Origin: Anaeramoeba flamelloides
Lineage: Eukaryota; Metamonada; Anaeramoebidae
DNA length: 64,000 nucleotides
Assembly (NCBI GenBank): GCA_027625915.1
Contig: JANTQA010000042.1
Span: 756,001-820,000, forward strand
Direction: 5' to 3'
Both the position numbers and the translations under genes were made by a program. Each line of letters opens with the position of its first letter. Within the stretch, counting starts at the first letter, position 1. The notes below the pieces were generated by a model. It was given only the letters and a program-made list of their open reading frames with translations. It searched no databases and was not told the origin of the DNA. This document shows, one piece after another, positions 46,979 through 57,200 of the stretch.

Positions 46979-48304
46979 TTAAATCTCTTTTAATAATTTC
47001 CCAGAATTTTGGTTTGATTTTGATTGGAACATCCATTTAAAGCCAACAAAGAATAGCCATATTGTTGTACCTAATCCTAAAAATGAAAGCAAAAGCATAA
47101 AGAAGTCTAAGAAGGTGCTATCTTCTTTATTCCAAGAGGGGTTAACTTCGAAGATGTAACTTTCAAAAAAGGATTCATCGAATTTATAGGTATAAAATTT
47201 TTTCACCTCCGCGATTGATTGCAATTTTTGTGAGCCGCTCTTTAGATTTGGATAAAGTTCTGATTTTTGTGATGCGTGTTTTCTTGCCTGTTGAGCAAAA
47301 TTGGAAGACATAACCTGGGTTACTTTGATGCATTCGTATTCTCTACAAACGGAAGACTGCTTTTTGCCCCATTCCCATGCGCTGTGTGCAGGGTGCCATA
47401 GGGTTCCCAAGATTGGTACGTCGTTGCCTTCAATTGCAGCAACGATCGAGATCATGTTGTATGGAAATTTCTTTGTTGGGTTTGGGTTGCTGTCCGTATC
47501 ACCAGGCTCATCATTTATCGGATCAACAACCTTACTTTTTTTGTTCGTCGGAAGGGTCATCAAGATATTGAAGTCATCCCAAACCGATTTCATTTGATAA
47601 AAATTGTCTGTAGTGATCGACTGTTTGCCATAAAAGTGTGCCCAGGATTTGTGCTCGTTTAATTTTGTAATCAACAAGGGTGAAACTCCACCAAACATTT
47701 TACTTTCGGGGGCGCCGCTTTCAAAGACAATTTTCTTTGACAGCTTGTTTAATGCGCTCTTGCCGATCGGGTAAATGAATGTTTCGCTTTTTGCAAGAAC
47801 CCCGCCCGTTTGTTCTTTCTTCTTATTGCTATCCTCTTTTCGATCCGTTGCTAACTGTTGAGACGCGACTGCTTTTTGGAGTGTTTGCTCATAGGCCATC
47901 AACACCATGCCCATGCTCTCGCTGATTGCAAAAACTGGGAAATGCTCACCTTTTGTATTCTTGTCGATCGTGGCTTGTGTAATTGTTTTGACAGTTTGGT
48001 ATAAGGGGTATGCTTCTAATTTGTTTTCAGATGGTACGGGCAAGCTGCCACCGGGGATAACAACGCCATCGATTTGATCAAGAAGCGTGATCAAATCGGC
48101 ATCCTTGATGTCGTATTTGATTGGCACAACCTTAGCGCCAGATTGCGAAACCCATTTGACAATTGAACTTGCAATAAATTGATTCCCAAATCGTTTTAAT
48201 TTAGATGTGCTTGGCTGACTGACAACACCAATGATCGGTGTGCTCTGAGAGGTCACTAAAACGACAATGATGGAGATTAAAAAAAGATTATGTAAGATCT
48301 TCAT
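46979..48304 (-). CDS. Gamma-glutamyl hydrolase-like protein, membrane-anchored, catalytic Cys replaced
   Basis: 441 codons, no intron. Residues 1-19 are a signal peptide (MKILHNLFLISIIVVLVTSQ). The C26 peptidase fold follows: PIIGVVSQPS (human PIIGILMQ), VKWVSQSGAKVVPI, IDGVVIPGGSLPV, then FPVFAISESMG where family members have FPVWGTCLGF, and ILGTLWHPAHSAWEW (human YGVQWHPEKAPYEW). The nucleophile Cys aligns with Ser130 and the Glu after HP with Ala, whereas His304 is kept, so folate-polyglutamate hydrolysis by the usual mechanism is unlikely. Inserts at ~145-165 and ~252-278 and a C-terminal membrane helix (~401-421) make it longer than the ~320 aa of typical enzymes. It would be a type I membrane protein of the secretory or lysosomal route. 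GC content is clearly higher than that of the flanks. Confidence 0.88.
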   Translation of the reverse strand: MKILHNLFLISIIVVLVTSQSTPIIGVVSQPSTSKLKRFGNQFIASSIVKWVSQSGAKVVPIKYDIKDADLITLLDQIDGVVIPGGSLPVPSENKLEAYPLYQTVKTITQATIDKNTKGEHFPVFAISESMGMVLMAYEQTLQKAVASQQLATDRKEDSNKKKEQTGGVLAKSETFIYPIGKSALNKLSKKIVFESGAPESKMFGGVSPLLITKLNEHKSWAHFYGKQSITTDNFYQMKSVWDDFNILMTLPTNKKSKVVDPINDEPGDTDSNPNPTKKFPYNMISIVAAIEGNDVPILGTLWHPAHSAWEWGKKQSSVCREYECIKVTQVMSSNFAQQARKHASQKSELYPNLKSGSQKLQSIAEVKKFYTYKFDESFFESYIFEVNPSWNKEDSTFLDFFMLLLSFLGLGTTIWLFFVGFKWMFQSKSNQNSGKLLKEI

Positions 48305-49332
48305 TTTGGTTTAAAATATCTTTAGTTTATGATCGTGTTGTGTTTAGATTTTATTTTTTGTTTATGTTTAGGCTTATGCTTTGGTTTTTTGTTTTTTGTT
48401 TTCTTAATAGTTGTTGATTTTAGTTTTTAAAATTAGAAACAAAAAAAGATAAGCAATAAAAATGAAATTTCAGAATTTTAAAATTTGTTTCATCACACTT
48501 TTTTTTGAGAAACATTTTTAGGAAAGGAGTTGGTGACATCACCTTGAGATTTGTTTTGTTTGCTTTTTGAAATAATAAAATTTTTCAATTTTGAGACTAA
48601 ATGATGTACTTAACTTAAGTATCTTGAGAAACAGTGAGAGCTAACCTATTTAGAAACCTCTAAGTGGGTACCTTTTTAATTGTTTTTTTATACAATTTCC
48701 ATTTTTCATAATTCCCTATTCTTTTTAGAGAAATGATGATTGTAAAAAAGATCAATCACATTTGTTACAAATTCCTCTGTTGTTTTTGTTTTTGATTTAC
48801 TTGATATACTTATTTAAAAGTAGAAATATTGAGGAAAAAAAAACTTTTTTTAGGATTAATCCTAATTTGCCTGAAATTACATTTGAATTTGATATAAACA
48901 ACAAACTGTCGAGTGTATTCAGTCATACACTTATACCCGATGATAGTACATGTGTTTGTATTATATACAGGAAAAATGTTCACTTGATTTTTTCTTATTT
49001 TCTTTTATCTTTTTCAAAAGAGTCCACAAAATACAACCGACTTCTTTGAGAACTCAAATGTTCTTCAAAAAAAATATCAAAAAGAAAGTGAAAATTTTTC
49101 ACCATTTATAATTTAAATTCCAGTAACAAAACCTTCCTTTCGTTTAGGATTCAGAGTTCACCCAATATAAAAAATATATTTAATGGGTGTAAAGGCAATT
49201 AATTTTTGATCATTTGTAGTTTCAAGACAATATTAATTTGTATGAAATATTATTTTCTCGGGAAAATTGGTAAAATGTAGATATTTGTACAATCAATATT
49301 GGTTTTTTCAGGGCGGTAATTGTTGATTTTTT
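48305..49332. other. Upstream region of the hydrolase-like gene
   Basis: About 1 kb. A frame at 48762-49049 has a membrane-like start and a protein-like middle (NLPEITFEFDINNKLSS) but begins with TTG and shows no splice partner, so it is not called. No clear promoter motif. Confidence 0.35.
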
Positions 49333-49878
49333 TTAAGGTTTACAATCCCTGAAATTTGAAAAAAGATTATATTACGTAGGGTGTATTGACTTGTTAATTT
49401 ATTTCTTAGCTGATCGATCTTCTGCTTGGTATGAGTTTTAAAAGTGGTTCAAAATGGCAATTTTTGACAATTTATTTTTTTTTCCGAAATCTGAATTGAA
49501 GAGTGTAAGATTAAATGGATGGAACTTAAGTTATAATAAATTTAAATTTTTGGGTTGTAGAAGAAAATTTTTAAATACTTTTTTGTCAATTAACTTGATG
49601 AAAAAAATTTTGTTTTTAAAAGCACCAAATGAAACCAAACCTAATTAAAAATTTCAACCATCAACACAAAAATCACATTTTTTTTTTTTAAATTAATTTG
49701 GATATAGTTGTCTTACACTCATCAATTCCGATTTTGAAATTGTCAAAAATTTCCATTTTGAACCACTTTTAAATATTCATACCAAGCACAAGATCGATCA
49801 GCTAAGAACCAAATTAATAAGTCACTACACCCTGAGTAATATAATCTTCTTTCAAATTTCAGGGATTGTAAACCTTAA
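49333..49878. repeat. Family C TTAA inverted-repeat element, copy 4
   Basis: The best preserved copy, 546 bp with TTAA at 49333-49336 and 49875-49878. The arms GGTTTACAATCCCTGAAATT and AATTTCAGGGATTGTAAACC are perfect complements. Pairing continues through GATCGATCTTCTGCTTGGTA and TACCAAGCACAAGATCGATC and beyond, leaving an AT-rich centre. An internal frame (49454-49648) is chance. Confidence 0.88.
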
Positions 49879-50329
49879 AGGGTTAGTAATTAACTATATT
49901 TTGTGTTTTTAAAAAACTTGAACTTTAAATTGAACAGACACATTGATGAACCATTATTTTGAATAGGGACTTTAAAAAAAAAATCTAAACAATCTTTTAA
50001 AACAAAAATAGAAAAAAAGTATTTCGGTACAATTTCCTTTTTTCAAAGCCGAAAACTCTTTTTTTCCAAAAATTTTCAGTATTCGATGCCAAAAATCCCA
50101 AGTAAAAACAAAAATTCAAATTTTTCATTCAAGCATAGAAGATCTTCAAAATCCAAAGAAAAAATCACAACTATAACAAAAATCCACAGAGTTAAATCTG
50201 AAAAATAACAAAAATATTAACAAAATTTCCACAACAGTATCTAAATATTTTTATTAAAAATCAAAAACACTGGCTATTGAATATACTGTATTTATTTTTT
50301 TCCATTTTATCTTGACCCAAATCTCTTTA

Positions 50330-50872
50330 TATTGACGAGAAGAGTTATAAAGGAAAATAACAAAGCTATTACTTGTTAATACTGGGGCACTGAAACATAG
50401 AAAGATGAGTTACTATTATAAAAAAAAAAGTAAAAGTCAAAAAAATATCAAAGGTTGAAAGCAGATCAAATCAAAAAGAAAAAAAAGAAATTACAACAAT
50501 TAAACAACTATCCCCAAAATAACATTCAAGAGCAATTATCAAATTAAATTAAATCATCCAAAAGTATAGTGGCTGTGATTTAGGGAGTCTTTAATTAAAG
50601 ATAGCATTTAGTTTTTTTTTTTTTTTGATTATTTACCAATTGCTACTTATAAAATCTTTTTAAATTTCAATTTTTTTTTCTTTTTCATTTTTATTTTTTT
50701 CGATTTTGCTTTTTTTGCTTTTACTTTTTAAACAGAAAAAAAAATTTGGGTATTCCTTTCCCTTGAATAACTGTGACATCTATGGTTTTTACATTTCAAT
50801 TTCCTTTGAACAAGAATTCCAGAAAAAAGAAATTTAGAGTGTAATTTACACTTCCTCTTCAATAATAATAAT
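50330..50872 (+). repeat. Dispersed repeat E, copy 3
   Basis: Shares with 52594-53158 the start TCTTTATATTG, ACTTG(T/C)TAATACTG, AATTACAACAATTAAA, TTAATTAAAGATAGCATT, a long pyrimidine tract and the end GAGTGTAATTTACACTTC followed by CAATAATAATAATA. The (AAT)n tail and absence of terminal inverted repeats suggest a retroposed, SINE-like or LINE-end unit, but no Pol III box was identified. Confidence 0.7.
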
Positions 50873-51287
50873 ACAAAAAATCTATTTGTTTTATTGAAGT
50901 TCTAATTATTTGTAATTAAGTATTCACTTTTTTATTTTTAAAATTTTTTATGTTTGTGAACTAGATTATTTAACTTGTAATAACTATTTTATAAAATATT
51001 CCCAGGCCCCCCACTTTTTTAAATGGGTAGGAAAAGTGTTAGATCTATTTAAACATTTTAATGTTTATTCAATAATTTTTTTACAGATTATTAAAAAAAT
51101 CCTTCAAATTTGATTTTATTTTTTTAGTTTTAAATCGAGTTATTAAAAATTAAAGATTTTAAAATTTAAATATATTAAATACTTCGATCGTATCTATTTT
51201 AATCAATAAATATTATAATTAGATAATTAATATAAACAATAATAATATAATTATTTAATTTTTTAACAAAAAAAAAAAAAAAAAAAA
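50873..51287. other. 3' flank of the Rab gene
   Basis: AT-rich spacer with a CCCAGGCCCCCCACTT patch at about 51002 and a poly(A) run next to the Rab stop codon. Nothing else is recognised. Confidence 0.4.
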
Positions 51288-54200
51288 TTAGCAACAATTT
51301 GAGTCTTTTTTACCATCAGATAAAATATCCACTAGATCATCTTCCTTTTTTTCTCTTTTCATCTTTTTTTCCTGTGTTTTATCTTCTTTAATAATGATCA
51401 TTTGTTTGGTAATTTCGTTAAACATTTCTTTCACCCCAACATCTTCCTTTGCACTCGTTTCAAAACATGTCGCTGAGTATTTCTTTGCGATTTCTTTGAT
51501 GTCTTCGTTTGAAACTTCACGATCATGAGTTTTAAGTAAATCAACTACACATATCATTTTTTTAAGGTTAGGTATAGTTAAAAGAAATTTAAATTTATTT
51601 TAACTTTTTCATTTTAATAGAAAAAATTTTGATTTTTAGTTCTTTATTTTTTTTTATTTAAGGAATAGATTTGATCTATATCCAAAAAACAGTGAAAAAA
51701 TTATTTCCCGTTTTTACTAAAAAAAAAAATATTACAATTGTTATATGCCCTAATTATAAAAAAGCACTATTTGGTCTGATTAACATTTTTCGAAATCTAG
51801 CTTATAACTTAATTCAATTAACCACGGGGATATTTTTTTTTAGAATAAAAACACTCTCAACTTTTGAATATCGAAAGTATTTTTTGAAATTACTAGCACT
51901 TTTTTATTTTTTTTTTGAAAAATTGGGGTTGAAAATTTTGAAATCAAAGAATAAGTTAATATATTATTTTGAAATATTTTTCCAGAGAGTTTATCTTTTT
52001 TAAATAACTTTTTTTTTGAATTTTACCATTTGAAAATAAAAAAAAACATTTGAAGACCAAATTAGTCCCTTTTGTGAAAATAAAATTTCCATAATTTAGA
52101 ATTTGTTTTAGTAAAAATAGTTAAAATAAGATATTGTATATAAAAATATACATAATTTCAAGTTTGAATTCAATCAAATATGCAAAAAATGTTTTCAAGA
52201 AAAAGTTAAATGGAAATTTTATTTATTTTTATTTTTCATTTAGTTTTTTTAATTTTTTTAAAGGAAAGTATTTGATCAGTTTTCCATTTTTAGTGTTTTT
52301 TGGGTCGTAGTGACATATTATATTGCTTATGGTGTATCATATATTTCAAAGAAGCAACAAAATATATTACCATTTGAAAAGTGGATTGGATCTTTACTTG
52401 AAATAGTATTAAAATATTTCTTTTTTCCTTTATTATTTCTTTTCCCCTTTATTATTTCTTTTTTTATAAGATTGTATTGTATTTCCAAAAATAGAAGGAA
52501 AAATTTGTGTTAAAACATCTTTGTGAAACTAAATTCTAAAATTCTGAATATTTAAATATCCAAAAATTTATTTTTTTTCATTTTTCCCCTGGCAGAATCT
52601 TCTTTATATTGGGAAGATGAATTCCAAAGGAAAAAAATCAAGTGGTTACTTGCTAATACTGTGATACTGAAACACGAAAGTATGTGTAACTTGAAAATAA
52701 AAACGAAAAGCAAAGGATAAACATGATCAAAGGTCTAAAGCAAATCAGATTAAAAAAAAAAAAAGAAATTACAACAATTAAATAACGATCCCCAAGTGAA
52801 TATTCATGATCAATAATCAAATTAAATCAACCAAAAGTATCGTGGCTGTGATTCTGTGGAGTCCTTAATTAAAGATAGCATTGATTTTTTTTTTTTTTTT
52901 TTTTTTGATTTTTTACCAATTTCTTCTTAGAAACCCTTTTTTTTTTAAATTTCAATTTTTTTTCTTTTTCTTTTTTCCTTTTTTCCTTTCAATTTTTTCT
53001 TTTCAATTTTTTCTTTTTTCTTTTTAAACATAAAACAAAATTGGATATATATTTCCCTTGAACAATCGTGAAATCTATGATTTTACGCTTAAATTACCTT
53101 TGGTGGAATTTATGTAAAATGGCATTTAGAGTGTAATTTACACTTCTCCCATCAATAATAATAAAGTAAAAAATTTTCAACATTTATTTGAATTTATCAG
53201 TGTTGGTGCGGAGAAAGATCCTCTAAATACAAATTTAGTGTTTAAGACAATTATGAGGTAATTTTGTTAAGATCGCCTTCTCTTCTTAACAATAAATAAT
53301 AAAAAAATGTTTTTTAAATATTTGATATTGCTTTTAATTTTTACTTTTTATAATTTGTAAACCAAATAATTAGAAATATTTAATCTTCATTCTTTATTCC
53401 CTTTCTTAAAAATGTTGTTGACATTTTCACAGAGAATAACATCTAATATAAAAGATCTTCCAATTATTTTATTAAAAAATTTAAAACCTCAAAAAAAAAA
53501 AATAATTCAAATTAAAAATTGTTACAATTTTAAATTAATAGCAAAAAAAAAACTTTAAAAAATTTTCAAAAGTTGTTTTTTTAATTATAAAAACTTACAT
53601 TTTGTTCCCGCAATAAAAATTTTGCAATCTGATACACATTCCTTCAATTCTTCAATCCAGTTTTGTAATTTTTCAATACTTGCACTGTTTGTAACATCTA
53701 TGTTTTTTTTTTTTAAGTAAACAAATAATTATGAAAAGAAAACAGATTAAAATAAGAATTGAACGATTTATTAAAGTGTTTATTTTAAAATAAATATATT
53801 AAAATACATTTAATAAATTAGTTTGTTCTATTTTTAAAAAGAACAATATTAATTTTCACAAATTTTCATTTGTTCAATAATTTGGAAGGTAATTTTTAAA
53901 ATAAAAAAAAAAGATTTTGAGAATCAGCTCTTCTGTATTTGCATTCGAATTGAATCGAGATAAATTCTTTTATATGTCTTAATATACAGAAACAATGATT
54001 TTTTTGAAAATTTTGTTTTTCAAAGAATATAAATCCGTAAATTCGATTAAAAATACAGTCCGATTCAAATCTTGAGACATTATTTGAGTTTAATAAAATT
54101 CACTATTAGGGTTCCAATAAACCACCATAATTTTTATCTCAAAATTGGAAAAAAATAAAAATATTTTTAATGTTTGTAATTATTTTTTTTTATACTAAAA

Positions 54201-57200
54201 TCAAAATAATTTAAAAATCAGTCAAAGGGGTGGGGCTAATATATCTTGTTTTTCTCAAGAATTGGAAAAATAATTTTAGTTTTTTCAAAAATAAATTTAA
54301 TTGATACTTTTTTACCTGAAAAAAATATAACTCCCTTTTTATGTAGCGAAATACATACCGCCAAACTAAAACAATTTTAAAAACCTAAATAGAAATTAAA
54401 CTCTTGTTCCTATGTGTTGAGGTATGAACTCTGTCTTTTTTTTTTTTTTTTTTTTTTTTTTTGCTTTCTTTAATCAAAAAAAAAGATAAAGTTTAACTAC
54501 TTAGCAAATAACCAAATATGAATCTTTTTTTTTTCTTTTGTGAGAGTATATTTGTAATTTTTCAAACTTAATTGACCATTTTCAGTGAGAATGCAGTCAA
54601 TTACAAAAATGTACATATTCTCACAAAAATGCCCATCAACAACAAATCCCATAATATAATATTATTTTATCTTATAAATACAAAATTATCTCTTTTAAAA
54701 GCTTTTTTTTTTACTTTCAATTTTTTTTAACTTAAAAAAATAAATCCAAGATATCATTTTTAGATTGTTTGTTGTTGTTGAAAATTTCAACCAAAGGGTT
54801 TAAGAAACCAAACTGGGAAATACATATTCAACTTTGTGGAGGCTTTTCCAATTAAAAAAAAAAAAAAATTGCAACCAATAATATTTACTACATAACACAA
54901 AAAGTATATGTACAAAATAATACATTTTTGTTTCACGGCTAAATGATTTTTATCATATTTAAACGAACTTTTTGTGGAAATTTCCTGGCCTGACGCACGC
55001 AATTTATTTTTTTTTTTTTTTTTTTATTTTTTAAAATTTTTCATCAGACTTTTAAAAATAAAAAAATAAAATTACCCTTATTTTAAAATGATAAAATTGT
55101 ACTTTTCGTTAGTATTTATTCTTGACTTTTGTCTAAATTATTTTTTGCTTTAAAGCCAACAATTTGTGTTAAAACACGAATTAAATGATTATTTTTCTGG
55201 GAATATGAACTGTTCAAAATCGGCACCTTCTTATGAAATTGGTAATTGGAAACAAATAATCTCAAAAAGTAAACCTCATTAATGAAAATGAGTACCAAAA
55301 TCCCCGATTTCTGTCGAAAATTTAATTTCTTAAAGAAAATTTCTTCAAAAAAAAGAAATTAAATACTGGTTTTTAGACCCACTCTAAACTAAATAACATT
55401 TTTAACCGTTATAATTTGAAATTGTTAATGATGATTTTCAAATTCTTTTATTTAAAACAAAAATAAATACCTTATTATGTTTCTTAAAATTGTAGTATTT
55501 CAATAACTTTCTTTTTTCAATATAAATATATTTTTAATAAATCTCTTATGATCAAAAAAAATAGATTAACGATACTTTTTGAACCATGTCAAATTCAAAT
55601 TCCAATACCTAGCCCCCTTGACCCAATTCCAAATTAATCGGATTTTATTTAGGTTTCCAAAATATATTAAAATAGTTTTGCTTTCTCTTATGTTTTTTTT
55701 TTTTCTCTAAAATATGTATTTCTTTAAAATTTTGGTATTTTTTATTTTTTCTAATTTCCAGTAACAAACGCCTAAAATAACATTAACTTATTATTTGGAT
55801 ATTAAAAAATGGATTGGAATTGTTGATCAAAAAACTAATAAAGAAAAAAAAAAAAAAATGTCACTTCAAATACTCTTTAAGAAAACAGTTTTTCTTTTTA
55901 ATGTTTTCGATTTTCAAAATTTTCACTTTTGTAAAATTATTTTCATTCAATGCAAATTAGAAATTTATCTTGAAAGGGTTCGAGAATCAAAATCATCTTA
56001 TTCTCTTACTTTTCAAATTCATATTAAAATATTCTCAAGAGTTGGTTTTCAATGGTTTAATTATACTTTGATGATAAAGGCGAAAATAAGAGGTAAAAAA
56101 AAATAGTTTTTTAAAATTTCCTTGTTTTGTTCAGGATTCCAAAAAAGTTTTTGGATTAATAGATGCTTTTTTTTAATTTTCTTCAAAAATCCTCAAATAA
56201 ACCTAAAATTTATAATATTTAGTCTTTCCTTTAAAAGGAATTCCTTTGGACCATTTTTTCTATTTCCAACATTAGATTCCAGTTCTCACCAAAACTAAAA
56301 TTTGTATAGTTTCTGTGCGGGTTGGTATATTTTACCAATTTTGTGTTCCACAGTTTCTGAGAAATTGAATTACTAAAATTATTTTGGAAAACAAACCACA
56401 AAACATTTTAGAGTATGGGAAGGATATGGTATTTGTTGAGAAAGCTAATCGATCAATTAAAAAAAAAAAAAAAACCTTTTTAAACACAAAAACATGTATT
56501 GTAAAAGATGTGTTTTATATTTCTTTTTCAAAGACCCAGTTCATAATTCGAAAATAATTCATGAAACAATCAACAAAAAAACACATTTCAATCACAGAGT
56601 ATATTTACCAATTAGATTTAGAGATTTGTCGAATCTCAAAAGATTTAATTTAGATACGTATATTTGATTTAATAACAAAAGAATAAAAACACTGTTATTT
56701 TTATAGAAATTTTTTTTTGAAAAAAGAAATAGTACAACATTGAAATGCTCAAATTGTAATTTACCTTTACATCGTAAATACTTTTATAAATTACATTTTC
56801 AAACATATCAATTATAAATAAACAAAAATTTTAAAATAGAAATTTTATAAATTGATATTTTTTGACTATTTTATAAAGATATATAAGTGAATTTATTCTT
56901 TTCTTCTCTTAATTAACATAACCAGTATTTCAGTATTAAAATTTTGAAAAAAACCCCGTTCCAAAAATTTGGACACACCCAAAATCAAAAATAGGCAAAA
57001 AAAAACCCAATTTATTGTATTTTTCCAAACGTAATATAAAACCACATTTAAGTTACCCAGTATTAATGTTTTAATAAGTAATCATTTTAATACAAATAAA
57101 AGAAAAAAATATAAAACTCAAAAATAAAAACAGGTGTGTCCAAAATAATGAAACGAGCTGAATAAAAAATAGATCAGTAAATTTGTTGAAATTTCGCCAA

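Noticed and set aside
47301-47597. 98-codon plus-strand frame within the hydrolase-like gene
   Set aside because: It is antisense to a gene with clear family similarity; there is no independent evidence.
48762-49049. 95-codon frame with a hydrophobic start and protein-like middle
   Set aside because: It starts at TTG, no phase-compatible upstream exon was found, and no motif was recognised. It may be a relic exon but cannot be supported.
54787-55298. Two minus-strand frames in Rab24-like intron 3
   Set aside because: They are mildly protein-like but have no motif, no ATG context or splice partners, and their orientation equals that of the host intron.
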